Shown here piece after piece: positions 28,887-38,750 of a DNA stretch of 64,000 bases. Within the stretch, counting starts at the first letter, position 1, and the number at the start of each line of letters is the position of its first letter. Position numbers and translations under genes: made by a program. Below the pieces are notes generated by a model. It was not told the origin of the DNA. It worked only from the letters and a program-made list of their open reading frames with translations, and searched no databases. Source of the DNA: Caryophanales bacterium (GTDB lineage Bacteria; Bacillota; Bacilli; CAJFEE01); NCBI GenBank assembly GCA_029256085.1, contig JAQSYP010000004.1:124001-188000 (forward strand), read 5' to 3'.

Positions 28887-29726
28887 ATGAAAACAGTAAC
28901 TGACTTTAAAAAAATGAAACACAATAATGATCCAATAGTAATGATAACTGCATATGACTTCCCATCTGCAAAGTTAGCCGAAAAAGCAAATGTTGATATG
29001 ATTCTTGTAGGAGATTCACTTGGGATGGTTGTTTTAGGATATGATTCAACTATTGCAGTCACGGTAGATGACATGATTCACCATACCAAAGCTGCAAGAC
29101 GTGGGGCAATTAATACTTATATTGTTACAGATATGCCCTTCATGAGCTATCATGTATCAATTGCTGACGCACTAATAAATGCTAAGCGAATTATGCAAGA
29201 AGGGAATGCTAATGCCGTCAAGGTTGAAGGTGCAGATGATGTTATTGAAGTAATAAAAAAACTTACTGCTTCTGGTGTTCCTGTCGTTGGACACCTAGGA
29301 CTAACACCTCAGTCAGTCGGTGTTCTTGGTGGCTACAAGGTACAAGGGAAGGACTATGAAGCAGCTAAAAAACTTATTAAAGATGCTAATAAAATACAAG
29401 AAGCTGGAGCAATTGCACTAGTATTAGAGTGTGTACCCCATCAGCTTGCAAAACTAGTAACAGATACTATTTCAATACCTACTATTGGAATTGGTGCAGG
29501 AGTAGATACAGACGGACAAGTATTAGTATTTCATGACCTTATAGGTTTTGGAGTTGACCGTCTACCTAAATTTGTTAAGAAGTATACTGATGTACAAAGT
29601 TCAATCGTAGAAGCTATTGAAGAATATTCAAATGAGGTTAGAAATAGCAATTTCCCGACTGAAAAGCATTCATTTACTATGAAAGAAGATGAACTCGACG
29701 CGTTATATGGGGGCAGTAAGAAATGA
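28887..29726 (+). CDS. panB: 3-methyl-2-oxobutanoate hydroxymethyltransferase
   Basis: PanB adds a hydroxymethyl group from methylene-tetrahydrofolate to ketoisovalerate, giving ketopantoate for coenzyme A synthesis. [20 protein letters not shown] near the start and [19 protein letters not shown] are signatures; [20 protein letters not shown] holds active-site residues. The length is 279 residues. ATG follows ACAGGAGGAC. Its stop overlaps the panC start (ATGA). Confidence 0.98.
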   Translation: MKTVTDFKKMKHNNDPIVMITAYDFPSAKLAEKANVDMILVGDSLGMVVLGYDSTIAVTVDDMIHHTKAARRGAINTYIVTDMPFMSYHVSIADALINAKRIMQEGNANAVKVEGADDVIEVIKKLTASGVPVVGHLGLTPQSVGVLGGYKVQGKDYEAAKKLIKDANKIQEAGAIALVLECVPHQLAKLVTDTISIPTIGIGAGVDTDGQVLVFHDLIGFGVDRLPKFVKKYTDVQSSIVEAIEEYSNEVRNSNFPTEKHSFTMKEDELDALYGGSKK

Positions 29727-30568
29727 AAATAATAAAGAGTTCTAAAGCATTGTACGATGAATTAAACTCACTTAAAATAAATGGGAAAAGTATTGGATTT
29801 GTTCCTACCATGGGATATTTACATGAAGGTCATATAGAATTAATAAAGCAAGCTCGAGTACAAAATGACATTGTTGTTTTAAGTATTTTTGTTAATCCAC
29901 TACAATTTGGTCCAAATGAAGATTTTGACACATACCCTCGAGATATTGATAGGGATGAGTCAATTGCTGTTGAAAGTGGCGTTGATTTCTTATTTTATCC
30001 TTCAGTTGATGAAATGTATCCTTCTAAACCAACTGTAACTGCGGTTGTTAATGATAAAACTAATGTACTCTGTGGGAAAATGAGACCCGGTCATTTTGAT
30101 GGGGTAGTAACAGTCGTTACTAAACTGTTTAATATAGTCCAACCTCAAAGAGCCTATTTTGGATTAAAGGATGCACAACAAGTTGCGGTGATACACTCTC
30201 TAATTAGTGATTTTAATTTTCCGATTGAATTAGTTGAGGTACCTACGGTTAGGGAGAAAGATGGATTAGCCAAAAGTTCCAGAAATGTATTTCTAGATGC
30301 AAATGAACGTATAGAGGCTGTTGAAATTTCCAGAAGCCTAAATATGGCAAAAAATATGATAGATAATGGTCAATATAATACTAGCGTTATTAAAGATGAA
30401 ATCAATAAAAGTTTAAACAAAACATCTGGTAAAATAGATTATGTTGAAATATACTCATATCCTGAATTAAAAGAAATAAACCACATTGAAGGTAAGTTTA
30501 TAATCGCTATTGCCCTTAAATTTTCTAAGGCGAGGTTAATAGACAACCTTATTTACAGCTTAAATTAG
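29723..30568 (+). CDS. panC: Pantothenate synthetase
   Basis: PanC condenses pantoate and beta-alanine with ATP. The HIGH-like motif [17 protein letters not shown] lies near residue 28, and [20 protein letters not shown] and [13 protein letters not shown] are further conserved stretches. The length is 281 residues. It is translationally coupled to panB and lies 11 bases before panD. Confidence 0.98.
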   Translation: MKIIKSSKALYDELNSLKINGKSIGFVPTMGYLHEGHIELIKQARVQNDIVVLSIFVNPLQFGPNEDFDTYPRDIDRDESIAVESGVDFLFYPSVDEMYPSKPTVTAVVNDKTNVLCGKMRPGHFDGVVTVVTKLFNIVQPQRAYFGLKDAQQVAVIHSLISDFNFPIELVEVPTVREKDGLAKSSRNVFLDANERIEAVEISRSLNMAKNMIDNGQYNTSVIKDEINKSLNKTSGKIDYVEIYSYPELKEINHIEGKFIIAIALKFSKARLIDNLIYSLN

Positions 30569-30578
30569 GAGGAGTAAA

Positions 30579-30962
30579 ATGTTTCGTACATTAATGAATG
30601 CTAAATTGCATCGTGCTGTAGTTACTGAAGCAAATTTAAATTATATAGGGAGTATTACAATCTCAGAAGATTTAATGGATGCTGTAGGTATAATTGAAGG
30701 CGAGAAAGTTCAAGTAGTAAATAATAATAACGGTAATAGATTTGAAACATACGTGATTAAAGGTGAAAGAAACAGTGGTGTGATTTGTATTAATGGAGCT
30801 GCTGCAAGATTAGCTCAGCCTGGTGATATTGTAATAATCATAGCATATGCTTTAGTTGAAAATCATAAAATACATGAACACAGCCCAAAGGTTGCAATTT
30901 TAGACGAAAACAATAAAGTATCAGAGATTATACTGAAAGAGAAGGCCAATACAATTTTATAA
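30579..30962 (+). CDS. panD: Aspartate 1-decarboxylase (self-processing)
   Basis: PanD makes beta-alanine from aspartate for pantothenate. It is made as a proenzyme that cleaves itself between Gly24 and Ser25, seen here in NYIGSITIS, to form the pyruvoyl group. [16 protein letters not shown] is the conserved C-terminal motif. The length is 127 residues, exactly the family norm. ATG follows AGGAGGAG. The panBCD order completes the pantothenate branch and is followed by a terminator. Confidence 0.98.
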   Translation: MFRTLMNAKLHRAVVTEANLNYIGSITISEDLMDAVGIIEGEKVQVVNNNNGNRFETYVIKGERNSGVICINGAAARLAQPGDIVIIIAYALVENHKIHEHSPKVAILDENNKVSEIILKEKANTIL

Positions 30963-30973
30963 AATCGTAAAAT

Positions 30974-31010
30974 AGTTGCTTTTTCATTCTATAAAAAGCA
31001 GCTTTTTTTC
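30974..31010 (+). terminator. Rho-independent terminator after panD
   Basis: The stem AGTTGCTTTTT / AAAAAGCAGCT (one mismatch) is followed by a T run. Confidence 0.75.
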
Positions 31011-31138
31011 TATATAATTGCTTAACTATTGACTTTTTATTTTGTTTTAGTGAAAGAATATATATTAATATGTATAATGATAATTGTGTAAAAAACTTAT
31101 AAACATATACAATACTAACTTTTTGAAGGAGCATAATA

Positions 31139-33754
31139 ATGCTAGGTAATTTTGTTGTCGTTGATATTGAGACAACTGGTAATAAGGTAAGTAGTGGGGA
31201 CACAATAATACAATTTAGTGCTGTAAAAGTCCTTAACTATGAGATTGTTGACCAATATACAACATTTGTTAACCCGCACATGCGCATACCAGATCAAATT
31301 ACATATCTAACAAATATAAAAGACACAGACGTCTCAGATGCACCTTCTTTTGATTCTGTTATTGATAAAATAATTCAATTTATTGGGGACAGCATATTTG
31401 TAGCACATAACGTTCATTTTGATTTTGAATTTCTAAATAATTTACTAATTAAATATGGTAGAAAACCATTAACCAATAATACATTTGACACTGTAGAGTT
31501 TTCTAGAGTTTTGTTACCTCTTTCACTTTCATATAAGCTTGAAGACCTAAGTACGCAATTTAACATAAAATTAGATAATCATCACCGAGCTGATGAAGAT
31601 GCGCTAGCAACAGCTAAACTCCTTTTAATTTTATTAGATAAATGGAATAGCATTCCTTTACTCGTTAAGTTGAGAATGTTACCACATTTAAATAATTTAC
31701 AGAACAAATATGATTTTTTAGTTAATAACGACAATTCAACAGATTTTGATGAGCAGAAATACTTAAATTTGAGCGAGAAAAGTTTAATAATAAAAAATTC
31801 AAATGAAGAAGTAACGAGAGAATTGTACAACAATGAATGGTTCAAACAACGTAAAGAACAAGAGTTGATTATAGATCATTTAATTAAAAGTATCCGTGAA
31901 GAAAAAAGTTCAATAATAGAAGCACCACCGGGTACTGGGAAAACACTTGCATACTTATTAGGTGGGTTACAAAGTGGTTTAAAGGTGGTTGTAAGTACGA
32001 GTACAATTGCACTTCAGGAACAGATTATAAAAAAAGAAGTTCCTAAAGCTGAGGGAATTTTAAAAAGACAATTAAAAACTACTTTACTTAAAGGAAAAAG
32101 TAACTATTTATGTCTCAATCGTTTTGTTACCTCACTTTCAAAAACTAAAGATACATACGATATCTCATTAACTAAAGCTCAAATACTTTTATGGTTATTA
32201 GAAACTGATACAGGTGATCGTGACGAGTTGTCGCTAACATCTGGTGGAAGTTCATATTGGGAGCATATTTGTTGTAATGGTAGTTGTATTAGTTTAAATC
32301 ACACTGATTGCTTCTACAATAAGAAAACAAATGATATAGAATCATCGGATATAATAATTACTAATCACCATACAATGCTTAAATATTTATTGAAAACACA
32401 TTATGAATTACTGAAGAAATCAGTTATTGTATTTGATGAATCCCATCATCTAGAAAAGGTAATAAATTCTTGCTCCATAAAATCAGTAGAAATAAAAAAG
32501 ATACTATATTACATATCAAAGCTTGGAACTATTGATAATGATAAATCACTTAGTAGTGTTTCTGAAATAGTTTCTAAACATCAAGGTGAAGTTACATCAT
32601 TTATCGAGGTAAACTCTAATTTAAGTAGAGCTAGGATTCAACTAGAGCAAATTGTTGAAGGAATTAAAATAATTGTAAAAAAAGACACAGAAATTATTAG
32701 TGATAAGGATGTTGATTTACTTGAACAATATGTCAATTTAGAAAGTTGGCAAAACATTAATTTTGTAGTAGAAGAATGTATAACATATATCCAAAAATTT
32801 TATTCAAACTTCTCTTCATTTTTACCAAGGCAAGAATTAGCAGTTATAGACGAGTTTATAAATTATTTGTCGAAGCTATCACAACAAATAGTTTATTTAA
32901 TGTATTTTTTTAATGGAAAGCAATTTTTAAGATGGATTGAGATTGAACGGGGTATTTATTATGAGGCTAAATTGCAGGTTCATAATAGCAATCCAGACGA
33001 AATATATTCAAACTTTCTTAACGATAACAGTCTTATAAAGGTGTTAATTTCAGGAAGCTTAACAGTTAAAAATGACTTTACACACTTTAAAAAAAATTTA
33101 AACATTAACACTCAGTATAATGAATTAATTATCAGTAACAATTATTTTAAAAATATAAAATTATATGTTCCAGATAATTTACCAAGTATAAGTAAAAGTC
33201 CAAATGAAATATGCTCGCTCTTATTTAAACATCTAAAAGAATATATAAAGAGCAACGAAAAGATACTTGTTCTCTTTACTTCACATGAGATGTTAAGACA
33301 AACATATCAACTTGCTTCTAGAAACTCTAATTTAAAGAATATAATTTTTGCACAAAATATTACATCATCAAGTAAGCAGAAATTAACAAAGATGTTTGTT
33401 AATTCTAAAGAGGGAATCTTATTTGGAACAGAAACTTTTTGGGAGGGAGTAGACTTCCCTGGAAGCTTATTAACGACTTTAATAATTGTTAGACTACCTT
33501 TTTTGCCTCCAAATCATCCTTATATACAAGTTAGAGCTAAGAAAGATTCAATTAAAAATAGTGAAAAATTTGCTAAAATTTGTTTGCCTGATTCCGTTTT
33601 TAGATTTAAACAAGGTGTTGGTCGTTTAATAAGGGATGATCAGGATAGTGGAAAACTAATAATTTTTGACAAGAGAATAGTTGAAAGTAACTACAGATCA
33701 TTATTTTTAAATGCAATAGGTAACCCACAAATCAATAGTTTTTCAATAAAGTAA
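31139..33754 (+). CDS. dinG: ATP-dependent helicase DinG with N-terminal 3'-5' exonuclease domain
   Basis: The 871-residue protein joins a DnaQ-type exonuclease (residues about 1-170: VVDIETTG, AHNVHFDFEFL, HRADEDALAT) to an XPD/DinG superfamily 2 helicase. Walker A is APPGTGKT near residue 262 and the Walker B-type box is FDESHHL. C-terminal motifs include GTETFWEGVDFPG and QGVGRLIRDDQD. A cysteine group between the two (CLNRF and later HICCNGSCISLNHTDCF) could hold an iron-sulfur cluster. ATG follows GAAGGAGC. It occupies the normal panD-dinG-ypmA position. Confidence 0.94.
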   Translation: MLGNFVVVDIETTGNKVSSGDTIIQFSAVKVLNYEIVDQYTTFVNPHMRIPDQITYLTNIKDTDVSDAPSFDSVIDKIIQFIGDSIFVAHNVHFDFEFLNNLLIKYGRKPLTNNTFDTVEFSRVLLPLSLSYKLEDLSTQFNIKLDNHHRADEDALATAKLLLILLDKWNSIPLLVKLRMLPHLNNLQNKYDFLVNNDNSTDFDEQKYLNLSEKSLIIKNSNEEVTRELYNNEWFKQRKEQELIIDHLIKSIREEKSSIIEAPPGTGKTLAYLLGGLQSGLKVVVSTSTIALQEQIIKKEVPKAEGILKRQLKTTLLKGKSNYLCLNRFVTSLSKTKDTYDISLTKAQILLWLLETDTGDRDELSLTSGGSSYWEHICCNGSCISLNHTDCFYNKKTNDIESSDIIITNHHTMLKYLLKTHYELLKKSVIVFDESHHLEKVINSCSIKSVEIKKILYYISKLGTIDNDKSLSSVSEIVSKHQGEVTSFIEVNSNLSRARIQLEQIVEGIKIIVKKDTEIISDKDVDLLEQYVNLESWQNINFVVEECITYIQKFYSNFSSFLPRQELAVIDEFINYLSKLSQQIVYLMYFFNGKQFLRWIEIERGIYYEAKLQVHNSNPDEIYSNFLNDNSLIKVLISGSLTVKNDFTHFKKNLNINTQYNELIISNNYFKNIKLYVPDNLPSISKSPNEICSLLFKHLKEYIKSNEKILVLFTSHEMLRQTYQLASRNSNLKNIIFAQNITSSSKQKLTKMFVNSKEGILFGTETFWEGVDFPGSLLTTLIIVRLPFLPPNHPYIQVRAKKDSIKNSEKFAKICLPDSVFRFKQGVGRLIRDDQDSGKLIIFDKRIVESNYRSLFLNAIGNPQINSFSIK

Positions 33755-33830
33755 ACTCGGCGATTGCCGAGCCGTAGTTGCACTTATGCGTTAGGAAAGT
33801 ATGAAATAGTCAAAAGTTTATACTTTCCGG
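33753..33830. repeat. Intergenic repeat, family A, inverted and shortened (copy A2)
   Basis: The copy runs in the opposite orientation to A1 and A3: CTCGGCGATTGCCGAG, then GTAGTTGCACTTATGCGTTA, then the arms GGAAAGTAT and ATACTTTCC. The ACGGCTCTGCCGT part is missing, consistent with a deletion between two GCTC repeats. It starts at the dinG stop codon and may act as its terminator. The rest of the gap up to 34032 has no gene. Confidence 0.7.
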
Positions 33831-34032
33831 TTATTAGCTAAAAAAATGAGTGCTAGAAGCACTCAAAATGTGGGTTAGGAGGTTTTTTTAATCAAAACCA
33901 GAAAATTATTAATACTATACTAACCTTAAGCGAAAACTGATATAATAAGTCTGTATTCGATAAGGTACTTTTATTCTTTCCGATTAAAGTATATAAATAC
34001 TGACAATATTTTCAACTTGAAGGAGGATATTC

Positions 34033-34203
34033 ATGCAAAGTAAAATACAAATTTTATCTACTGTTAAAGTGAAAAATACTTCTGATTTATATAAAATAAT
34101 TGATCTGCTAAATAGGACATTAAAGGATGAAGACTTAATGTTCGGATTAGCACTAGATGCAATAGATAAAGATATGGCAGTATTCACAATTTATCGTACA
34201 TAA
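34033..34203 (+). CDS. ypmA: YpmA (DUF4264) family small protein
   Basis: A 56-residue protein starting MQSKIQILSTVKVKNTSDLY and ending MAVFTIYRT matches the YpmA family. ATG follows GAAGGAGGAT. It has no signal or membrane segment. Its stop overlaps the ypmB start (TAATG), so the two are coupled. The function is unknown to me. The position between dinG and ypmB is conserved in Bacillus. Confidence 0.88.
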   Translation: MQSKIQILSTVKVKNTSDLYKIIDLLNRTLKDEDLMFGLALDAIDKDMAVFTIYRT

Positions 34204-34673
34204 TGAAAAAAATATTACTTATCTTATTTAGTGTCGTATTAATTGGAGCAGTATTTGTAATTTTTTCATTACAAAATATTTTTAGTAAATCAGATTATAT
34301 ACATAAAGAAGCAGTTATGAGAGCTAAATCCGACTTTGATTTCAATAAGGTAATAGGAACTAGCACTTACAATGGTAAAAAACAATATGTTGCAATTGAA
34401 GCATTAAAAAAAAATAATAAAAAAATTTATATACTAGTCCCTGTAAAAGGGGAAGTAATGTATGCATACAGATCCAGTCAAGGTATAAGTAAGAAAGAAG
34501 CGTTAGATCTTGTTAAAAGAGAAGATGATATAAGAAAAGTCATTAGAATACAATTGGGCATGGAAGCAGAAAACCCGCTATGGGAGATTACGTATATTAA
34601 TGATAAGGGGAACTATTCATATTATTATGTTAGTTTTGAGGATGGAACTTTTTTAAAGCGGTATTCATTATAA
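34203..34673 (+). CDS. ypmB: TseB-like (YpmB) cell-wall elongation regulator domain protein
   Basis: The 156-residue membrane-anchored protein has an N-terminal helix (ILLILFSVVLIGAVFVIFSL) and an extracytoplasmic part with two PepSY-like halves (YKFVIGTSTYNG-type strand region and ISKKEALDLVKREDDIR). YpmB of B. subtilis has been called TseB and linked to the elongation penicillin-binding protein. It is coupled to ypmA and lies 11 bases before aspB. Identification rests on layout, the DPLW-like segment ENPLWEITYIN and gene order. Confidence 0.85.
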   Translation: MKKILLILFSVVLIGAVFVIFSLQNIFSKSDYIHKEAVMRAKSDFDFNKVIGTSTYNGKKQYVAIEALKKNNKKIYILVPVKGEVMYAYRSSQGISKKEALDLVKREDDIRKVIRIQLGMEAENPLWEITYINDKGNYSYYYVSFEDGTFLKRYSL

Positions 34674-34684
34674 GGGGGATAATT

Positions 34685-35872
34685 ATGATTTTAGCTAACA
34701 GAGTAACACACATTTCTCCTTCAACAACTTTAGCAATAACTGCTAAGGCGAAGGAACTTAAAGAACAAGGGCTTGATGTTATAGGTTTAGGAGCTGGCGA
34801 ACCTGATTTTAATACTCCAAATCATATTTTAGAAGCAGCGTCAAAATCTATGGAAAATGGACATACAAAATACACTGCTACTGATGGGTTACCGAAACTA
34901 AAAAAACTAATCCAAACTAAATTAAAAGAAGACCAAAATTTAGACTACACCTTAAAGGAAATAATTGTTTGTAATGGAGCAAAACATGCTCTTTACACAT
35001 TATTTCAAGTTATATTAGATGAAGGTGATGAGGTAATTGTACCTTCACCATATTGGGTTAGTTATCCTGAACAAGTAAAATTAGCTGAAGGTATTCCAGT
35101 TATAATTGAAGGTCTTGATGCTAATGATTATAAAATTACTCCTGAACAACTTAAAAAGGCTATTACCCCTAAAACTAAAGCCTTAATTATTAATTCCCCA
35201 AGTAATCCAACAGGAATGATTTACTCTGAGGAAGAATTACTTGAGATTGGCAATATCTGTCTGCAAAATGAAATTCTCATTGTTTCAGATGAAATATATG
35301 AAAAACTTATATATGATAATAACAAGCATACTTCAATTGCTCAGTTAAGCGAGGAATTAAAACAGATAACAGTAATAATTAATGGTGTCTCTAAGTCCCA
35401 TTCAATGACGGGGTGGAGAATTGGATATGCTGTTGGAAATTCTAAAATTATTTCTGCAATGACTAATGTTGCTAGCCATTCAACATCTAATCCTACGACA
35501 ACAGCCCAATATGCTACTATTGCTGCATACGAAGGTTCTCAGGAATGTGTTGAAAATATGCGTTCTGCATTTGAAGAAAGACTAAATATAATATACCCAA
35601 AACTATTTACCATTCCAGGATTAGAATGTAAAAAGCCTCAAGGGGCTTTCTACTTATACCCTAATATTAGTAAAACTGCTGAATTATGTGGGTATAGCGA
35701 TGTCGATTTATGGGTGAAAGATTTACTTGAAGAAGAATTAGTTGCTGTTATACCAGGTTCCGGTTTTGGTACAAATGGCAATATAAGGTTATCATATGCA
35801 ACTTCTTTAGATTTACTAGAAGACGCAATAAATAGAATTAAAAAGTTTGTAGAAAAGAAAATGAACAAATAA
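34685..35872 (+). CDS. aspB: Aspartate aminotransferase (PLP class I)
   Basis: AspB interconverts aspartate and oxaloacetate. The PLP-binding lysine lies in NGVSKSHSMTGWRIGYAVG near residue 237; AGEPDFNTP near 38, NSPSNPTGMIYS near 172 and the final RLSYATSLDLLEDAI are family motifs. The length is 395 residues. ATG follows AAGGGGGAT. It is directly before asnS, so aspartate and asparaginyl-tRNA formation are linked in one operon, as in B. subtilis. Confidence 0.96.
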   Translation: MILANRVTHISPSTTLAITAKAKELKEQGLDVIGLGAGEPDFNTPNHILEAASKSMENGHTKYTATDGLPKLKKLIQTKLKEDQNLDYTLKEIIVCNGAKHALYTLFQVILDEGDEVIVPSPYWVSYPEQVKLAEGIPVIIEGLDANDYKITPEQLKKAITPKTKALIINSPSNPTGMIYSEEELLEIGNICLQNEILIVSDEIYEKLIYDNNKHTSIAQLSEELKQITVIINGVSKSHSMTGWRIGYAVGNSKIISAMTNVASHSTSNPTTTAQYATIAAYEGSQECVENMRSAFEERLNIIYPKLFTIPGLECKKPQGAFYLYPNISKTAELCGYSDVDLWVKDLLEEELVAVIPGSGFGTNGNIRLSYATSLDLLEDAINRIKKFVEKKMNK

Positions 35873-35894
35873 ATAATTTGGAGGCTATTTACTA

Positions 35895-37187
35895 GTGATT
35901 ACAACAATTTCTACTATAGGCAAAAATGTAAATGAAACAGTAAGATTTGGGGCTTGGTTAGCAAATAAAAGATCAAGCGGAAAGATTGCTTTTCTACAGC
36001 TAAGAGATGGTACGGGATTTATACAAGGCGTTGTAGTAAAAGAAGAAGTAGGGGATGAAATTTTCTCCAAAGCTAAATCCTTAACTCAAGAATCGTCTAT
36101 TTATGTAACAGGAACAGTAATAGTTGATGAACGTTCACCATCAGGTTATGAACTTCAAGTTAAAGATATTGAGATTATTCATGAATCTATTGATTATCCA
36201 ATTACACCTAAAGAACACGGTACAGAATTCTTAATGGATAACCGTCATTTATGGTTACGTTCACGTAGACAAGCAGCGGTAATGAGAATAAGAAATGAAG
36301 TTATTCGTGCAACTTATGAGTTTTTTAATAATAATGGGTTTGTAAAAGTAGATCCACCAATACTTACGGGAAGTGCTCCTGAAGGTACGACAGAACTTTT
36401 TGCTACTAAATATTTTGAGGAAGATGCTTACTTATCTCAAAGTGGACAATTATATATGGAAGCTGCAGCATTTGCACTAGGTAAAGTATTTTCATTCGGA
36501 CCTACATTCCGTGCTGAAAAGTCAAAAACTAGAAGACATTTAATCGAGTTTTGGATGATTGAGCCAGAGATGGCATTTGTTGAATTTGAAGAGAACCTAG
36601 AAGTACAAGAACAATATGTAAGCTATGTTGTACAATCTGCGCTAAAGAATTGTGAAAAAGAATTAAAAGCATTAGGAAGAGATACATCAAAATTAGCTAA
36701 TATTGTAGCTCCATTTCCTAGAATTTCATATGATGATGCTATTAAGTTCTTACATGAAAAAGGTTTTGATGATATTGTATGGGGCGATGATTTTGGAGCT
36801 CCACATGAAACTGCAATTGCAGAAAGCTATGACAAACCAGTATTTATTACAAAATATCCTAAAGGAATAAAGCCATTTTATATGCAACCTGATTCTGAAA
36901 GAGACGATGTAGTACTATGTGCTGATTTAATTGCACCTGAAGGTTATGGAGAGATAATTGGGGGATCACAGCGTATTCATGATTTTGAATTATTAAAAAC
37001 TCAATTAGAACAACATGGTCTAAGTTTAGAAACATATAAATGGTATCTAGAATTAAGACAATATGGTTCCGTTCCGCATTCAGGTTTTGGTTTAGGTTTA
37101 GAAAGAACAGTTGCGTGGATTAGTGGTGTAGAGCATGTTAGGGAAACAATTCCATTCCCAAGATTATTAAACAGATTATATCCATAA
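35895..37187 (+). CDS. asnS: Asparaginyl-tRNA synthetase
   Basis: AsnS charges tRNA-Asn. It is a class IIb synthetase with an N-terminal OB-fold anticodon-binding domain (residues about 15-100) and class II motifs: motif 2 in [21 protein letters not shown] and motif 3 in [13 protein letters not shown] near the end. The length, 430 residues, equals B. subtilis. The start is GTG after TTGGAGG. A terminator follows eight bases after the stop and closes the ypmA-asnS unit. Confidence 0.98.
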   Translation: MITTISTIGKNVNETVRFGAWLANKRSSGKIAFLQLRDGTGFIQGVVVKEEVGDEIFSKAKSLTQESSIYVTGTVIVDERSPSGYELQVKDIEIIHESIDYPITPKEHGTEFLMDNRHLWLRSRRQAAVMRIRNEVIRATYEFFNNNGFVKVDPPILTGSAPEGTTELFATKYFEEDAYLSQSGQLYMEAAAFALGKVFSFGPTFRAEKSKTRRHLIEFWMIEPEMAFVEFEENLEVQEQYVSYVVQSALKNCEKELKALGRDTSKLANIVAPFPRISYDDAIKFLHEKGFDDIVWGDDFGAPHETAIAESYDKPVFITKYPKGIKPFYMQPDSERDDVVLCADLIAPEGYGEIIGGSQRIHDFELLKTQLEQHGLSLETYKWYLELRQYGSVPHSGFGLGLERTVAWISGVEHVRETIPFPRLLNRLYP

Positions 37188-37190
37188 ATT

Positions 37191-37224
37191 AACATCCGCT
37201 TGTTACACAAGCGGATGTTTTTTC
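37191..37224 (+). terminator. Rho-independent terminator after asnS
   Basis: The stem AACATCCGCTTG / CAAGCGGATGTT with a short loop is followed by TTTT. Confidence 0.92.
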
Positions 37225-37273
37225 ATGCTAAAAGAGTAAATATTCATGGTATAATTTTTATTGAGGTGGAAAC

Positions 37274-37960
37274 ATGAATAAGAATTTAATTGATTGGATA
37301 GAGAACGGAATTGTCTCTTTTCCAAGGATTTTATTAAATAAGTATAAAGACATTGGACTAAATGAAACGGAATTAATTGTTGTACTTCATATTTATTCAA
37401 GCATACAAGAGGGTAAATTTTTTCCTACACCAGCCGAAATTTCAAAACAAATGACAATATCATTGGATGAATGTGCTAGAAATCTTAGATCATTAATGCA
37501 AAGAGGCTATATACAAATAGAGCAACATACATCTGAAAATAACATGATGTACGAAAAATATAGTCTAACCTCTCTTTGGGAAAAAATATGTAAAGATGAA
37601 GAAGTAATAAACATAGAACTTGAAAAGACCAAGCTAGAAGATAATGTTTTTCAATTATTCGAGAATGAGTTTGGCAGAACGCTTTCTCCAATTGAATATG
37701 AGACTATCCAGATATGGATTGAGCAAGATAAATATGATTTTGAATTAATAAAAGCAGCTTTAAGAGAAGCTGTATTACTTGGTAAAATAAATTTCAGATA
37801 TATTGATAGAATCTTGTTTGAATGGGATAAAAAAGGCATTAAAACTGTTAAGCAAGCCAATGAACAAGGTTCAAAATTTAGAAGTACTACATTACATAAA
37901 AATGTAGTTCCACCAATAAAGAAAATTCCTTTCTATAATTGGCTTGATTCAGATGAATAA
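37274..37960 (+). CDS. dnaD: DNA replication initiation protein DnaD
   Basis: DnaD takes part in loading the replicative helicase at the origin and at restart sites. The N-terminal winged-helix domain (residues about 1-100) has FFPTPAEISKQMTISLDEC. The C-terminal DnaD domain (about 128-200) has RTLSPIEYETIQIWIEQ and INFRYIDRILFEW. The length is 228 residues. ATG follows GAGGTGGAAAC. It lies 14 bases before nth. Confidence 0.96.
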   Translation: MNKNLIDWIENGIVSFPRILLNKYKDIGLNETELIVVLHIYSSIQEGKFFPTPAEISKQMTISLDECARNLRSLMQRGYIQIEQHTSENNMMYEKYSLTSLWEKICKDEEVINIELEKTKLEDNVFQLFENEFGRTLSPIEYETIQIWIEQDKYDFELIKAALREAVLLGKINFRYIDRILFEWDKKGIKTVKQANEQGSKFRSTTLHKNVVPPIKKIPFYNWLDSDE

Positions 37961-37974
37961 AAGGAAGTTGGATA

Positions 37975-38613
37975 ATGAAATCTAAAAAGAAGGTTTTAGA
38001 AATATTAGATAAGATGGAAGATATGTTTCCGAATGCTGAATGTGAGCTTTACCACAGAAATGAATTTGATTTATTAATAGCAGTATTACTTTCAGCGCAA
38101 TGTACTGATAAGTTAGTAAATAAAGTGACCGCTGAACTTTTCCAAAAGTATAGTACACCTTCTGACTATTTAAAAGTCCCATTGAGCGAACTTGAAAGGG
38201 ATATAAAATCAATTGGACTTTACAGAAATAAGGCTAAAAACATTCAATCATTATGCGAGATGTTAATAAATTCTTATAATAATAGTGTACCAGAATCTAG
38301 AGAAGAGTTAATAAAACTTCCTGGAGTTGGAAGAAAAACGGCAAATGTTGTCATGAGTGTTGCTTTTAATACACCAGCAATTGCAGTCGATACTCATGTA
38401 GAGAGAGTTTCAAAAAGACTTGGTATTACAAAGGAACAAGATTCTGTATTACAAGTAGAAGAGCAACTAATGAAACAAATACCAGTTGAAAAATGGAACC
38501 TTAGTCATCATTTATTTATTTTTTTTGGTAGATATCACTGTAAGGCAAAAAATCCCCAGTGTAATGATTGTAATTTAAGCCTTGATTGTAAATTTATAAA
38601 GAAAAAAAAGTAG
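37975..38613 (+). CDS. nth: Endonuclease III (DNA glycosylase/AP lyase)
   Basis: Nth removes oxidised pyrimidines and cuts the abasic site. The helix-hairpin-helix LPGVGRKTANVV near residue 112 carries the catalytic lysine, and AVDTHVERVSKRLG the catalytic aspartate. The C-terminal [4Fe-4S] site is C-x6-C-x2-C-x5-C (CKAKNPQCNDCNLSLDC). The length is 212 residues. In B. subtilis ypoC follows; here a terminator and a repeat follow instead. Confidence 0.98.
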   Translation: MKSKKKVLEILDKMEDMFPNAECELYHRNEFDLLIAVLLSAQCTDKLVNKVTAELFQKYSTPSDYLKVPLSELERDIKSIGLYRNKAKNIQSLCEMLINSYNNSVPESREELIKLPGVGRKTANVVMSVAFNTPAIAVDTHVERVSKRLGITKEQDSVLQVEEQLMKQIPVEKWNLSHHLFIFFGRYHCKAKNPQCNDCNLSLDCKFIKKKK

Positions 38614-38648
38614 AGGACTTGGCAAAATGCCAAATCCTCCTTGTTTTT
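38613..38648 (+). terminator. Terminator after nth
   Basis: GAGGACTTGGCA / TGCCAAATCCTC forms a stem with one mismatch, followed by TTGTTTTT. Its core resembles the family C palindrome. It overlaps the final base of the nth stop. Confidence 0.75.
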
Positions 38649-38649
38649 A

Positions 38650-38745
38650 GCAAGTATAAACTTTGACTAGTTCATACTTTCCTAACGCATAAGTGCACTA
38701 CGGCTCTGCCGTCGCCTTAAAGGCTCGGCAATCGCCGAGTTTTTC
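38650..38745. repeat. Intergenic repeat, family A (copy A3)
   Basis: Nearly the same as A1: AGTATAAACTTTGAC and ATACTTTCCTAACGCATAAG, then CTACGGCTCTGCCGT and CTCGGCAATCGCCGAG followed by TTTTTCTTT. It lies between the convergent nth and ponA ends, and its last hairpin plus T run could end + strand transcripts. Confidence 0.75.
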
Positions 38746-38750
38746 TTTAC

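Noticed and set aside
28626..28922. 98-codon minus-strand frame across the birA-panB gap
   Set aside because: It overlaps both gene ends, contains the terminator hairpin and has no ribosome binding site; at most it reflects an IS-end remnant.
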